DNA of 64,000 bases from Pseudomonas eucalypticola (GCF_013374995.1 NZ_CP056030.1:1334501-1398500); one strand, 5' to 3'; shown: positions 10,386 through 21,132, counted from the stretch's first letter. A program made the numbers and translations. The notes: a model not told the origin generated them from the sequence alone.

Positions 10386-11102
10386 GTGACTCCTGCAATG
10401 GCTCAACAAGGTGCTGCCGGTGTAGCGACAGCAGTGGCGGAAAGTGTCCAGTATCAGGGCCGCAAGGCCAGCCGCCAGGGAAGTGAACAGCGTCGCCAGG
10501 AGATTCTCGACGCGGCCATGCGCATTGTCGTACGCGATGGCGTACGTGGGGTTCGGCACCGGGCCGTGGCCGCTGAAGCCGGCGTACCGCTGTCGGCCAC
10601 CACCTACTATTTCAAGGATATCGAAGACCTGCTCACCGATACCTTCGCCCAGTACGTGGAGCGCAGCGCCGCGTACATGGCCAAGCTGTGGGCCACCACC
10701 GAGGACCTGTTGCGCAAGACCATGGCGCGCAACGATGGCAGCCCGGCGGCCCGCGCTGCGCTGGCCGATGATATCGCCCGCATGACCGCCGACTACGTGC
10801 ACCGCCAATTGGTCACCCGTCGCGAGTACCTGATGGCCGAGCAGGCATTCCGCCAGGAAGCCTTGTTGAGCCCGCGCCTGGCCGAGCTGGTCCGTTCGCA
10901 CCAGCAGATATTGTTGCAGGGCACCTGCCAGTTGCTGGAAGTGCTGGGCTCACGCGAACCCCACCAGGACGCCAAGGTGTTGACGGCCATCATCGGCCGC
11001 ATGGAATATCAGGGCCTGCTCGACGGCGATGCCCCCATGGCCGACGACGATATGCTGGCCATCCTCAACCGCTACATGCACCTGGTGCTGGCCTCGGCCT
11101 GA
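10386..11102 (+). CDS. TetR/AcrR-family transcriptional regulator
   Basis: The 238-residue protein has a TetR helix-turn-helix near residues 40-85 (ILDAAMRIVVRDGVRGVRHRAVAAEAGV, then TTYYFKDIEDLL) and a helical ligand-binding C-terminus. I chose GTG 10386 because AAGAGGA (10371-10377) sits 8 bases upstream; the in-frame ATG at 10398 is too far from it. An N-terminal extension of ~35 residues before the HTH is longer than usual. The ligand and targets are unknown. The downstream lipoprotein-QEGLA-hydrolase genes run in the same direction and are candidate targets. Confidence 0.85.
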   Translation: MTPAMAQQGAAGVATAVAESVQYQGRKASRQGSEQRRQEILDAAMRIVVRDGVRGVRHRAVAAEAGVPLSATTYYFKDIEDLLTDTFAQYVERSAAYMAKLWATTEDLLRKTMARNDGSPAARAALADDIARMTADYVHRQLVTRREYLMAEQAFRQEALLSPRLAELVRSHQQILLQGTCQLLEVLGSREPHQDAKVLTAIIGRMEYQGLLDGDAPMADDDMLAILNRYMHLVLASA

Positions 11103-11132
11103 CCTGGGCCCCATCACCCCAAGGAGTGCTTG

Positions 11133-11681
11133 ATGAAAGCCTGGCGCCTGTTGCTGATCGCCGTGTCGTCGTTGCTGCTGGGCGGTTGCCTGGTCAGCTT
11201 CGACGAACCGCTGCCTGCCGGGCAGACGGCCCCCGCGGCACTGGTGGGCCGCTGGGTGAGCAAGGACGCCTGGGGCCAGCACCTGAGCCTGCGCATCAAG
11301 CGCCAGGGCACGGACCATTACACCGCCATCAGCACCCCGGCGGGCCAGGCCCGCGACGTCGTCGATTTCACCGTGGCCGGCCATGGCAGCCGGTGGTATG
11401 CGTCGGCGCGAATGCCGGCCCAATACGGGGGGCAATACGCCCTGGTGGGGTTCGAGTTGACCGATGATGGCGCGCTGGTGGTCTATAACCTCGATGTCGA
11501 GCGCATTCAGCAGGCGTTGCAGCAGCACGCCCTGAACGGCGCGACCGTGGAAACGAAAGACGGTGAAGGTGTGCGGGTCGCCAGTGACCTGCCCCAGGTA
11601 TTCGCCTACCTGGACGATCCGGCCAACTCGGACGTCTTCGTGGAAATGGCCCGCTATACCCGGGCCCCGTCAAAACGCTAG
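11133..11681 (+). CDS. Predicted lipoprotein of unknown function
   Basis: The 182-residue protein starts MKAWRLLLIAV and has a lipobox (LLGGC, Cys near residue 19), so it is probably an outer-membrane lipoprotein. The mature part has no domain I recognise. ATG 11133 is preceded by AAGGAG at 6 bases; the upstream in-frame TTG is not needed. It lies 18 bases before the QEGLA gene start and is probably co-transcribed with it. Confidence 0.8.
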   Translation: MKAWRLLLIAVSSLLLGGCLVSFDEPLPAGQTAPAALVGRWVSKDAWGQHLSLRIKRQGTDHYTAISTPAGQARDVVDFTVAGHGSRWYASARMPAQYGGQYALVGFELTDDGALVVYNLDVERIQQALQQHALNGATVETKDGEGVRVASDLPQVFAYLDDPANSDVFVEMARYTRAPSKR

Positions 11682-11699
11682 TCAGACAAGGAGTTGCCG

Positions 11700-12977
11700 G
11701 TGGACGAGTACCAGCAGACGATACGTGGCCTGTCCGATCGCATCGTGTTGGCCCAGGCACCTATCCGGGTGCTGGACGCAGTGAAGTGGGATGACAGCAT
11801 CCGCCAGGAGTTTCTCAAGGCCAAGGGCAAGGCCATGCCAGTCGTTGACCGCGCCTATTACCAGAATCGGCCGTTGTCGTTCGACTCCAGTGCCGTGAAG
11901 CTGGAATTCCAGAATATCGAGCGCGACATCACCCGCCAGCTCGGCCAGTTCAACCCCGTGGGCCAGATCATGCGGCGCATGTGCAAGGAGTACCGCATGG
12001 TGGTGCGCATGCTCGAAGCGCGCGGCACCGAGGACTTCGGCCTGATTTCCCAGGAGCTGTACGGCGCGGCGTCCGATGCTTTCCACGCCGGTGACCCGAC
12101 CCTGGCCGACCTCGGCCTGATGCTATCCGACTACCTGAACAACATCGACGGCCGCGGCGACCTCAAGGACGAACCCAAGACCCTCACCGCCAAGGACGCC
12201 GTGGGCATGCTGCAAAGCCGCCTGAACCGTACCTTCGGCGAGGCCGAGGGGACCATCCGGGTGTTCGAGTCGGACGGTATCGTCGCCGACGCCGCGGCGG
12301 GCGCGGACTATATCAAGATTCGCAGCGACGCCCTGTTCAACGAGCGTGACGTCCGCGCCCTGGAAGTTCATGAGGGGCTGGTGCACGTGGGCACCACGCT
12401 CAACGGCCTGAACCAGCCCATCTGCACGTTCCTGTCCAAGGGCCCGCCCTCGTCGACCGTGACCCAGGAGGGCCTGGCGATCCTGATGGAAGTGATCGCC
12501 TTCGCCTCGTACCCCAGCCGCTTGCGCAAGTTGACCAACCGTACCCGGGCCATCCATATGGTGGAGGAGGGGGCCGACTTTCTGCAGATCTTCGAGTTCT
12601 TCCGCGAACAGGGCTTCGGCATGCCTGAGAGCTACGGCAATGCCAGCCGCGTGTTTCGCGGTTCGGTGCCCAACGGCCTGCCGTTCACCAAGGACCTGTC
12701 CTACCTCAAGGGCTTCATCATGGTCTACAACTACATCCAGCTGGCGGTGCGCAAGGGCAAGCTGGAACAGATACCGCTGCTGTTCTGCGGCAAGACCACC
12801 CTGGAAGACATGCGCACCTTGCGCCAACTGGTGGACGAAGGCCTGGTGGCCCCGCCCAAATACCTGCCCGAGCAGTTTCGTGACCTCAACGCGCTGTCGG
12901 CGTGGATGTGTTTCTCCAACTTCCTCAACCACCTGAGCCTGGATCGCATTGAAGCGGACTATTCGAACATCCTTTGA
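11700..12977 (+). CDS. DUF1704 / QEGLA-motif protein, MATCAP-like putative metallopeptidase
   Basis: This 425-residue protein belongs to the family annotated as 'flavohemoglobin expression-modulating QEGLA motif protein' (DUF1704). It carries HEGLVH (an HExxxH motif, near residue 224) and the TQEGLAIL motif ~35 residues later. These match the zinc ligands and second glutamate of the eukaryotic relatives (MATCAP tyrosine carboxypeptidases). A peptidase role in bacteria is inference. The GTG start at 11700 has AAGGAG 6 bases upstream. Its 3' end overlaps the next gene by 29 bases, so it belongs to an operon with the flanking lipoproteins. Confidence 0.85.
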   Translation: MDEYQQTIRGLSDRIVLAQAPIRVLDAVKWDDSIRQEFLKAKGKAMPVVDRAYYQNRPLSFDSSAVKLEFQNIERDITRQLGQFNPVGQIMRRMCKEYRMVVRMLEARGTEDFGLISQELYGAASDAFHAGDPTLADLGLMLSDYLNNIDGRGDLKDEPKTLTAKDAVGMLQSRLNRTFGEAEGTIRVFESDGIVADAAAGADYIKIRSDALFNERDVRALEVHEGLVHVGTTLNGLNQPICTFLSKGPPSSTVTQEGLAILMEVIAFASYPSRLRKLTNRTRAIHMVEEGADFLQIFEFFREQGFGMPESYGNASRVFRGSVPNGLPFTKDLSYLKGFIMVYNYIQLAVRKGKLEQIPLLFCGKTTLEDMRTLRQLVDEGLVAPPKYLPEQFRDLNALSAWMCFSNFLNHLSLDRIEADYSNIL

Positions 12978-13877
12978 GGCGCTGCTGCGCGCGCTGGCCG
13001 TGCTGGGGTTGCTGGCCAGCCTGGGCGGCTGCAGTTCGCTGCTGTTCTACCCGGTCAAGGACCAGCCATTCACACCGGCCAAGGCCGGCCTGGTGTTTCG
13101 CGACGTGACCATCACCGCCGCCGACGGCACCCGCCTGCACGGCTGGTGGCTGCCAGCCAAGGCCGGTGTAGCGGTCAAAGGGACGGTGCTGCACCTGCAT
13201 GGCAACGGCGGCAACATGGCCTGGCACCTGGGTGGCAGTTGGTGGCTGCCGGAGCAGGGCTACCAGGTGCTGCTGCTTGACTATCGCGGCTACGGGCTGA
13301 GCGAGGGCGAACCGAGCCTGCCAGCCATTTACCAGGACATCGACGCCGCCTTCGCATGGCTGGACGCCCAACCTGACGTGCAGGGCAAGCCGCTGGTGCT
13401 GTTGGGCCAGAGCCTGGGGGGGGCATGGGCATCCATTACCTGGCTGATCACCCGCGCCAGCGTCAGCGCCTGCAAGCGATGGTGTTCGATGGCGTGCCGG
13501 CCAGTTACCGCGGGGTGGGTCAGTTCGCCTTGAGTACTTCTTGGCTGACCTGGCCGCTGCAAGTGCCGTTGTCATGGCTGGTGCCCGACGGGGACAGTGC
13601 CCTGTACGCCATCGACGCCCTGAAAGGCACGCCCATGCTGTTCTTCCAGAGCATGGACGACCCTATCGTGCCCCTGGCCAATGGTATCGAGCTTTACAAG
13701 AAAGCACCGCCGCCGCGGGTATTGCAGTTGACCCGTGGTGGCCATGTGCAGACCTTCGCCGACCCCACCTGGCGTACGGTGATGCTGCGTTTCCTGCAAG
13801 ACCCCTCACACTTCAACGGCCTGCGCCGTCTGGGCGAAGTGCCCAACTACCCCGAGCCTGAGCCGCCCCATGAATGA
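12949..13877 (+). pseudogene. Alpha/beta-hydrolase lipoprotein, broken by a frameshift in a G8 tract
   Basis: Two frames encode one protein. The first (12949 on, TTG start) gives a lipoprotein signal (LLASLGGC), the oxyanion HLHGNGGN motif and the nucleophile elbow GQSLGG. The second (up to 13877) gives GIHYLADHPR onward, the acid region (SMDDPIVPLANG) and the catalytic-His region (GGHVQTF). The junction is a run of eight G at 13416-13423; one extra base restores a ~308-residue protein. As given, translation ends at 13533 without the acid and His, so the product would be inactive. It may be a sequencing error, a real lesion or a slippage-switched gene. Confidence 0.85.
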
Positions 13878-14175
13878 TGAACGCAATGCGATCCCGTTGA
13901 TCCTCACCGGGATCGGCAGCATCTTCGCCACCGTGGCCTGCCTGTGGTACTACGGCTACCTGCACTTCGCCAAGCCCGAAGACGCCTTGCTGCTGAGTGA
14001 GTTCACCCTGCTCAAGACGGTGCCGGGCGAAGACTACAAGGTGTCCGCTACCCCGGCCGACGAAGTGGCCCAGTGCATCGACGGTGTGCTGGTGCTGTTC
14101 GATACCCGGCACAAGGGCCTGAGTGGCGTATTGGTGGATAGCCGCACACAGGCGGTGCACTGCATCACGCCGTAG
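13870..14175 (+). CDS. Small single-pass membrane protein, unknown function
   Basis: The 101-residue protein has one hydrophobic helix near the N-terminus (IPLILTGIGSIFATVACLWY, about residues 8-27) and a hydrophilic C-terminal domain with two Cys (AQCIDG and VHCITP), probably periplasmic. The ATG overlaps the end of the hydrolase frame by 8 bases, which marks it as the last gene of the 11133-14175 operon. I recognise no family. Confidence 0.75.
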   Translation: MNDERNAIPLILTGIGSIFATVACLWYYGYLHFAKPEDALLLSEFTLLKTVPGEDYKVSATPADEVAQCIDGVLVLFDTRHKGLSGVLVDSRTQAVHCITP

Positions 14176-14197
14176 CAGGAACCCCACGCCTGAAACG

Positions 14198-14225
14198 AAC
14201 GTGCCGGCCCAGGGGCCGGCACGTT
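14198..14225. terminator. Perfect 12-bp inverted repeat between convergent genes
   Basis: AACGTGCCGGCC / GGCCGGCACGTT with a 4-base loop lies between the convergent ends at 14175 and 14239. It probably terminates both transcripts, although the T-runs are poor. Confidence 0.7.
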
Positions 14226-14238
14226 GAGCCGAGGTGAA

Positions 14239-15030
14239 TCAGTTCGAGGAGGTGACCGACGAACGAGGCGCCACCGGCTGGTTGTCGTTGGAAATGGTCA
14301 CTTCCACCCGACGGTTCATGGCCCGGCCAGACACGCTGGTGTTGTCGGCCACTGGGTAGTCCTTGCCGTAGCCCTGAGACACCACGCGGCTTGGGTCCAC
14401 GCCCATTTTCACCAGGGCAGTGGCCACCGAGCCGGCGCGGCGATCGGACAGGCTCTGGTTATAGGAGGCGGTGCCGGTGCTGTCGGTGTAGCCCTCGACG
14501 ATCACCTTGCGATCTGGGTTCTGTTGAAGGAACTGGGCCAGCTTGTTGACGTTCATCATGCCGCTGGATTTCAGCTCGGCCTTGTTCACGTCGAACAGTA
14601 CGTCGCCAAAGGTGACCACGGTACCGCGGTCAGTCTGCTTGGCGTTCAGGCTGTCCTGCAGTTGCTTGATCTGCGCGTCACGGGCATCCAGGCGGGCCTG
14701 GGCACGCTGGGCAGCAGCGTTTTTCAGGTTGGCCTCCGCGGTACGCAGGGCGATGGTCTGCTTGGCCACTTCAACGCGCTGGTTGGTCAGGTAGGCCAGT
14801 TGGTCCACGTCACGGCTGTCGTCGTGGTTCAGGAAGGCTTTGTCGGCCTTGTCCATGTAGTCGGATGCATCCTTGGTTTCCAATGCCGCCACCTGGCTGG
14901 CTTTCGGGTTCGCCTGCAGGGCCTGGAAGTTGGTGCGAGCCTGCTCCAGGTTCGGGTTGGGCTTGGTGGCACAGGCAGCGAGAGCGACGCTGGCGGCCAA
15001 CAGGGCAGGGATCATCAATTGTTTACGCAT
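14239..15030 (-). CDS. OmpA-family lipoprotein with DUF4398-like coiled-coil region
   Basis: The 263-residue protein has a lipoprotein signal (LLAASVALAAC), an Ala/Lys/Gln-rich helical middle (about 30-140), and a C-terminal OmpA peptidoglycan-binding domain (VTFGDVLFDVNKAELK; GYTDSTGTASYNQSLSDRRA; NRRVEVTI). It would tether the outer membrane to peptidoglycan. I chose the second in-frame ATG (15030) because AAGG then sits 9 bases upstream; the ATG at 15039 abuts the AGG. It lies 47 bases downstream of the DUF4398 lipoprotein gene and is probably in its operon. Confidence 0.9.
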   Translation of the reverse strand: MRKQLMIPALLAASVALAACATKPNPNLEQARTNFQALQANPKASQVAALETKDASDYMDKADKAFLNHDDSRDVDQLAYLTNQRVEVAKQTIALRTAEANLKNAAAQRAQARLDARDAQIKQLQDSLNAKQTDRGTVVTFGDVLFDVNKAELKSSGMMNVNKLAQFLQQNPDRKVIVEGYTDSTGTASYNQSLSDRRAGSVATALVKMGVDPSRVVSQGYGKDYPVADNTSVSGRAMNRRVEVTISNDNQPVAPRSSVTSSN

Positions 15031-15077
15031 GGTCTTCATCCTTTGATCGAATACGAGTGGCGATGGCTGGGCGCGGC

Positions 15078-15479
15078 TTACTGCTGCTGCACGCTGCGCT
15101 GGCCTTCTTCACGCAGGTCCTGGACCCCGGCGCGAGCGTCTTGTACGGCCTTCTCGGCCTTGGCGGCCTGGGCCTTGCGCTCGGCGACACGGGCGTCCCA
15201 CTCGGCCTGTTCGGCGAGCATGCGGGCCTTGTCGTATTGCTTGTCATGCATGGCTAGTTCGGCCTCTTTGAATTTATCCTGCGCCGCTTTCATCTCGACG
15301 GCGGCGAATTCGGTGCCGCCAGCGCTGACGGCGCTGTTGACCGCCGACTGCGTGACCGCGTATTGCTCGGTCGGTGGCTTGCCGGCGCAGCCGGCGAGGA
15401 TGAAGCTGGTACCCAGCGCCAGGGCAGCCAGTTTCAGCCCACGCAGGTGTTTGGAAGGTTTGGCAGTGCTGGTCATCAT
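15078..15479 (-). CDS. DUF4398 lipoprotein
   Basis: The 133-residue protein has a lipoprotein signal with lipobox LAGC and a mostly helical, charged mature part rich in Ala, Glu, Lys and Gln (AAQDKFKEAELAMHDKQYDK, QAEWDARVAERKAQAAKAEK), typical of DUF4398. I chose the ATG at 15479 (MMTSTAKPSK), which has GGAG 8 bases upstream. The domain resembles the middle of the next OmpA-like protein, so the two probably act together in the envelope. Confidence 0.88.
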   Translation of the reverse strand: MMTSTAKPSKHLRGLKLAALALGTSFILAGCAGKPPTEQYAVTQSAVNSAVSAGGTEFAAVEMKAAQDKFKEAELAMHDKQYDKARMLAEQAEWDARVAERKAQAAKAEKAVQDARAGVQDLREEGQRSVQQQ

Positions 15480-15772
15480 GATTGCAACTCCATTGGCTAA
15501 CTCCTGAAAAACGTCGCCCAAGACAGATCATCCTTGCGAGCCCACGACAGGGGGGCCGAAGCCACGATTCGAAGGGTTTTTCTGTGATGGCTTATTGGCT
15601 CCGACCAAACCGATTTTTAATTGGTTCACTCGAATTTTGCGAAGATCAGGAATTCTTGACTTTGGAGGCAGGGGGGAAGGCGGCGGCTTTTTCCCGCGCC
15701 TGGCCCGGTGCCGCACGGGGATGGCGGGCACCCTGGGCGACCGGGCAAAGCGTGGGAAGGCGGCGATAGGGA

Positions 15773-16117
15773 CTAGTGCTGAGGCTCGTCCGCCTTGGCC
15801 GCCATGTCATGCAGGTAGCGCCGCGACAGCGCCAGGAACCGAGGGGTAGGGCCCACGTCTTCATACAACGGGTCGCCTTCCTCGTCGGTGGCGATCACCT
15901 TCTGCCCCTTGACGTAAGGGAAGCTGCCTTCCAGCTCTTCAAGCGCCGCGCCGATCAGCTCGCCCAGCAGTTCCTCCGGGTGGTGCTTGGGGTACATTTC
16001 GGTGATTGCCGCCAGCCGTGCCGCCGACTCCATGTCCAGGTGGATGGTATAACGGGTAGGGCTCAGGCGGCCCTTGGCGTTCTGTTCCCAATGTTGCGCA
16101 AGCTCGCGGATTTTCAT
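15773..16117 (-). CDS. Conserved small Pseudomonas protein (sometimes labelled pilin-assembly)
   Basis: The 114-residue protein begins MKIRELAQHWEQNAKGRLS and has a helical middle (MYPKHHPEELLGELIGAALEELE) that looks like a ribbon-helix-helix-type or small helical module. Homologues carry labels such as 'pilin assembly protein' or 'type 1 pili tip component'; nothing in the sequence (no signal peptide, no pilin fold) supports a pilus role. The start at 16117 has GAGG 5 bases upstream. The 293 bases between it and the DUF4398 gene hold no gene I can support. Confidence 0.8.
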   Translation of the reverse strand: MKIRELAQHWEQNAKGRLSPTRYTIHLDMESAARLAAITEMYPKHHPEELLGELIGAALEELEGSFPYVKGQKVIATDEEGDPLYEDVGPTPRFLALSRRYLHDMAAKADEPQH

Positions 16118-16324
16118 GTCGACCTCATTGATCAGTCTGTTCGGGGCCATGGTGTGAGCGTAGCCCCGATCGGCCTTTTGAACACAGGTGGCCGTTGCCC
16201 TTGTAAGAATCGAGCGCGCTGGGCACTCTTGGGGTAGAACGGTTTTTCCTGTGCTTGTTCAATGGCAAGGTCGACAAACCTGCGATGGACGGCACCCCGA
16301 ACAACAATCAAGGAGACTGTGCCG

Positions 16325-18973
16325 ATGACCGAGATCGATGCGCGCCTGCGCGAAGATGTGCACCTGTTGGGCGAGTTGCTGGGCACTACCATTCGCGAGC
16401 AGTACGGCGAGGCGTTCCTGGACACCATCGAGCGTATCCGCGCCGACGCCAAGGCCGACCGCAACAGTGGCCCGGACAACGGCAAGACCGCCACCGAACA
16501 GCTCAGCAGCCGTCTCAACGACCTCGACGAGGAGCAATTGCTGCCCGTGGCCCGGGCCTTCAACCAGTTTCTCAACCTGGCCAACATCGCCGAACAGTAC
16601 CAATTGATTCGCCGCCGCGACGAAGACCAACCGCCGCCCTTCGAAAACGTGGTGCTGGAGCAATTGCTGGAAAAGCTCAAGCAGGCCGGCCACAGCGCCG
16701 AATCCCTGGCCCGTCAGGTGGGCCGCCTGGAGATCGAGCTGGTGCTCACCGCCCATCCCACCGAAGTGGCGCGCCGTACCCTGATTCAGAAGTACGATGC
16801 CATTGCCGCGCAATTGGCCGCCCAGGACCACCGTGACCTGGTGCCCGCCGAACGCGAACAGATCCGCCAACGCCTGCAGCGACTGATCGCCGAAGCCTGG
16901 CACACCGAGGAAATCCGCCGCACCCGGCCTACCCCCGTGGACGAAGCCAAGTGGGGTTTCGCGGTGATCGAGCACTCCCTGTGGCACGCGGTGCCCAACC
17001 ACCTGCGCAAGGTCGACCAAGCGCTGCATGCCGCCACTGGCCTGCACCTGCCCCTGGAGGCCGCGCCCGTGCGGTTTGCTTCGTGGATGGGCGGCGACCG
17101 CGACGGCAACCCCAATGTCACCGCGCCGGTCACCCGCGAAGTATTGCTGCTGGCCCGCTGGATGGCCGCCGACCTGTTCCTGCGCGACGTCGACCACCTG
17201 GCCGCCGAGCTGTCGATGCAGCAGGCTAGCCAGGCCTTGCGCAAGGCCGTGGGTGACAGCGCCGAGCCGTACCGCGCATTGCTCAAGCAACTGCGCGAAC
17301 GTCTGCGAGCCACCCGTAACTGGGCACAGGCGTCATTGGCCCAGGCGCAACCGGCGCCCGCCGAGGTACTGAGCAACAACCGCGACCTGCTGGCGCCGCT
17401 GGAGCTGTGTTTCCAGTCCCTGCACGAGTGCGGCATGGGGGTGATCGCCGACGGCCCGCTGCTCGATTGCCTGCGCCGGGCTGTCACCTTCGGCCTGTTC
17501 CTGGTACGCCTGGACGTGCGCCAGGACTCGTCGCGCCACACCGCCGCGCTAAGCGAGATCACCGACTACCTGGGCCTGGGGCGTTACGCCGACTGGGACG
17601 AAGAAACCCGCATCACGTTCCTGTTGCAGGAGCTCAACAACCGTCGCCCGTTGCTGCCCGGCTATTTCAAGCCGGCTGCCGAGACCGCAGAGGTACTGGC
17701 CACCTGCCGGGAAATCGCCGCGGCGCCGGCGGCCTCGCTGGGCTCCTATGTCATCTCCATGGCGGGCGCCGCCTCGGACGTGCTGGCCGTGCAATTGCTG
17801 CTCAAGGAAGCGGGGGTGCAACGGCCCATGCGCGTGGTACCGCTGTTCGAGACCCTGGCCGACCTGGATAACGCAGGCCCGGTGATCGAACGGTTGCTGC
17901 TGTTGCCGGGGTACCGCAGCCGCCTGCATGGGCCCCAGGAAGTGATGATCGGCTATTCCGACTCGGCCAAGGACGCTGGCACCACCGCAGCCGCCTGGGC
18001 GCAGTACCGTGCCCAGGAAAACCTGGTGAGCATCTGCCACGCGCAGAGCGTCGAACTGCTGCTGTTCCACGGCCGTGGCGGCACGGTTGGCCGGGGTGGT
18101 GGTCCGGCGCACGCGGCCATTCTGTCGCAGCCGCCCGGGTCGGTGGCCGGGCGCTTCCGTACCACCGAGCAAGGCGAGATGATCCGTTTCAAGTTCGGCC
18201 TGCCGGACATCGCCGAGCAAAACCTCAATTTGTACCTGGCCGCCGTGCTGGAGGCCACGCTGTTGCCGCCGCCTCCGCCCGAGCCTGCCTGGCGCGCGCT
18301 GATGGACGAACTGGCCAGCGATGGCGTGAAGGCCTACCGCGATGTGGTGCGGGAAAACCCGCAATTCGTCGAGTACTTCCGCCAGTCCACCCCGGAACAG
18401 GAGCTGGGGCGCCTGCCGCTGGGCAGCCGCCCGGCCAAGCGCCGGCAGGGGGGGATCGAAAGCCTGCGGGCCATTCCGTGGATTTTCGGCTGGACCCAGA
18501 CCCGGCTGATGCTGCCGGCCTGGTTGGGTTGGGAAGCGGCACTGAGCAAGGCGCTGGAGCGCGGGGAGGGCGAGCTGCTGGCCAGCATGCGTGAACACTG
18601 GCCGTTTTTCCGCACCCGCATCGACATGCTGGAGATGGTGCTGGCCAAGGCCGACGCCGACATCGCGCGGTTCTATGACGAGCGCCTGGTGCAGGATTCC
18701 CTCAAGCCGCTGGGTGCGCACCTGCGCGACCTATTGTCGCAGGCGTGCGCGGTAGTGCTGGGCCTGACCGGCCAGACGCAGCTACTGGCCCACAGCCCCG
18801 AAACCTTGAAATTCATCAGTTTACGCAACACCTACCTTGACCCGCTGCACCTGCTGCAGGCCGAGTTGCTGGCCCGATCGCGCGGGCGCGAGGCCGCTCA
18901 GGACAGCCCTCTGGAACAGGCGCTGCTGGTGACCGTGGCCGGTATCGCCGCCGGTCTGCGCAACACGGGCTGA
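16325..18973 (+). CDS. ppc: Phosphoenolpyruvate carboxylase
   Basis: The 882-residue enzyme makes oxaloacetate from PEP and bicarbonate and replenishes the TCA cycle. The catalytic His lies in [12 protein letters not shown] (near 143), the second signature is [10 protein letters not shown] (near 545), the glycine loop is [14 protein letters not shown] (near 580), and the C-terminus ends LRNTG as in the family (allosteric Asn-x-Gly). I chose ATG 16325 ([10 protein letters not shown]) with AAGGAG upstream at 9 bases; the frame is open further upstream but without a ribosome site. Length is normal. Confidence 0.97.
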   Translation: MTEIDARLREDVHLLGELLGTTIREQYGEAFLDTIERIRADAKADRNSGPDNGKTATEQLSSRLNDLDEEQLLPVARAFNQFLNLANIAEQYQLIRRRDEDQPPPFENVVLEQLLEKLKQAGHSAESLARQVGRLEIELVLTAHPTEVARRTLIQKYDAIAAQLAAQDHRDLVPAEREQIRQRLQRLIAEAWHTEEIRRTRPTPVDEAKWGFAVIEHSLWHAVPNHLRKVDQALHAATGLHLPLEAAPVRFASWMGGDRDGNPNVTAPVTREVLLLARWMAADLFLRDVDHLAAELSMQQASQALRKAVGDSAEPYRALLKQLRERLRATRNWAQASLAQAQPAPAEVLSNNRDLLAPLELCFQSLHECGMGVIADGPLLDCLRRAVTFGLFLVRLDVRQDSSRHTAALSEITDYLGLGRYADWDEETRITFLLQELNNRRPLLPGYFKPAAETAEVLATCREIAAAPAASLGSYVISMAGAASDVLAVQLLLKEAGVQRPMRVVPLFETLADLDNAGPVIERLLLLPGYRSRLHGPQEVMIGYSDSAKDAGTTAAAWAQYRAQENLVSICHAQSVELLLFHGRGGTVGRGGGPAHAAILSQPPGSVAGRFRTTEQGEMIRFKFGLPDIAEQNLNLYLAAVLEATLLPPPPPEPAWRALMDELASDGVKAYRDVVRENPQFVEYFRQSTPEQELGRLPLGSRPAKRRQGGIESLRAIPWIFGWTQTRLMLPAWLGWEAALSKALERGEGELLASMREHWPFFRTRIDMLEMVLAKADADIARFYDERLVQDSLKPLGAHLRDLLSQACAVVLGLTGQTQLLAHSPETLKFISLRNTYLDPLHLLQAELLARSRGREAAQDSPLEQALLVTVAGIAAGLRNTG

Positions 18974-19912
<939 letters not shown>

Positions 19913-19933
19913 TCGAAACCCTTCGATCAACTG

Positions 19934-19953
19934 ACGGCCCGCTTGCGGGCCGT
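19934..19953 (+). terminator. Hairpin after adk
   Basis: ACGGCCCG / CGGGCCGT with a CTTG loop lies 21 bases after the adk stop. The T-run is weak (TGACGTTTATAA). A TATAAT hexamer follows at 19961-19966 and could be a -10 for tsaB. Confidence 0.6.
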
Positions 19954-19995
19954 TGACGTTTATAATGCTGCACTTTTTTTCTGATGGATTGCCCG

Positions 19996-20670
19996 ATGAC
20001 CACCTTGCTGGCCCTGGATACCGCTACCGAAGCTTGCTCCGTTGCTCTGCTGCATGACGGCAAGGTGCTGAGCCACTACGAAGTGATTCCGCGCCTGCAT
20101 GCGCAGAAGCTGCTGCCCATGATCCAGACCCTGCTGGGCGAGGCGGGTGTTGCCTTGTCGGCGGTGGACGCCATCGCCTTTGGCCGTGGCCCGGGGGCGT
20201 TCACCGGGGTTCGCATCGCCATCGGCGTGGTCCAGGGCCTGGCCTTCGGCCTGGACCGCCCGGTGCTGCCGGTGTCCAACCTGGCGTTGCTGGCCCAACG
20301 GGCGCTGCGTGAGCAGGGCGTGCGGCAGGTCGCCGCGGCCATCGATGCACGCATGGACGAGGTCTACTGGGGCTGCTACCAGGCCGACGGCGATGAAATG
20401 AAATTGCTGGGCGACGAGGCCGTGCTGGCCCCGGAAACCGTGAGCCTGCCAGCAGGCGCCCAGGGCGACTGGTACGGCGCCGGTACCGGCTGGGGTTACG
20501 GTGAGCGTCTGGCGGTCAAGCCCGCGGACTTCGATGCCACCTTGCTGCCCCATGCCCTGGACCTCATCGCGTTGGCCAAGGGGGCCTGGGCCCGCGGCGA
20601 AGCCGTTGCCGCCGACCTGGCGCAACCGGTGTACCTGCGCGATAAAGTGGCTACGCCAAAAGCCCGTTGA
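19996..20670 (+). CDS. tsaB: TsaB, tRNA t6A37 threonylcarbamoyl-transfer complex subunit
   Basis: The 224-residue protein is an ASKHA-fold paralogue of TsaD. The N-terminal LALDTATEACSVAL and the GRGPGAFTGVRIAIGVVQGLA motif (near 66-84) are diagnostic. It partners with TsaD and TsaE to place the t6A modification on ANN-decoding tRNAs. I chose ATG 19996 (MTTLLALDT) over ATG 19984, which has only T-rich sequence upstream. Confidence 0.95.
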   Translation: MTTLLALDTATEACSVALLHDGKVLSHYEVIPRLHAQKLLPMIQTLLGEAGVALSAVDAIAFGRGPGAFTGVRIAIGVVQGLAFGLDRPVLPVSNLALLAQRALREQGVRQVAAAIDARMDEVYWGCYQADGDEMKLLGDEAVLAPETVSLPAGAQGDWYGAGTGWGYGERLAVKPADFDATLLPHALDLIALAKGAWARGEAVAADLAQPVYLRDKVATPKAR

Positions 20671-20833
20671 GCGACCAGTGGCGCCGCTAACTGCTCGTTT
20701 TTTGAGCAGTTCATCGGCTAAACGCGTGTAGGGGTAAACCTTTTCCGAGATCTGTGGTCTAGTTATCACTCGGGCAATTGCCAACCCTTCGGGGTGCCGC
20801 TAAATTGCCATCATCGGACAAGAGCCAGCAGTC

Positions 20834-21130
20834 ATGCGTGTAGATGGTTATTCGTCGAGTTCCTACCCAGTCAAACGCAAGCCCCGCAAGGCGCAGGCGC
20901 GGGTGGACGACGCCGATGACCTGGAAGGCGAATTCGAGGTGCAACCATCGGCCCAGCGCAGCGCCCCGCGCAGTGCCGGCGCCACCAGCAATGTACCCGC
21001 CCGCCCGCAAGACATGATCTTCCCGCGCTCCATGAGCCGCCGTGTGGCTACCGCCCTGACCAGTTACCTGACCACCTCCACCTTCGTGGACTGGGATGGC
21101 GAAGTGCTGGGCCTGGACGTGCACATCTGA
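20834..21130 (+). CDS. Conserved small protein, unknown function
   Basis: The 98-residue protein starts MRVDGYSSSSYPVKRKPRK. It has a basic, low-complexity N-terminal half and a short conserved C-terminal part (MSRRVATALTSYLTTSTFVDWD). There is no signal peptide or membrane helix. It ends 2 bases before the DUF72 gene, so the two are likely co-transcribed. The 163 bases upstream, after tsaB, hold a short TGCTCGTTTTTTGAGCA hairpin near 20693. Confidence 0.7.
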   Translation: MRVDGYSSSSYPVKRKPRKAQARVDDADDLEGEFEVQPSAQRSAPRSAGATSNVPARPQDMIFPRSMSRRVATALTSYLTTSTFVDWDGEVLGLDVHI

Positions 21131-21132
21131 CG

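Noticed and set aside
14224..15507. Plus-strand frame opposite the OmpA/DUF4398 genes
   Set aside because: Antisense shadow with no domain; the minus-strand genes have lipoboxes and OmpA motifs.
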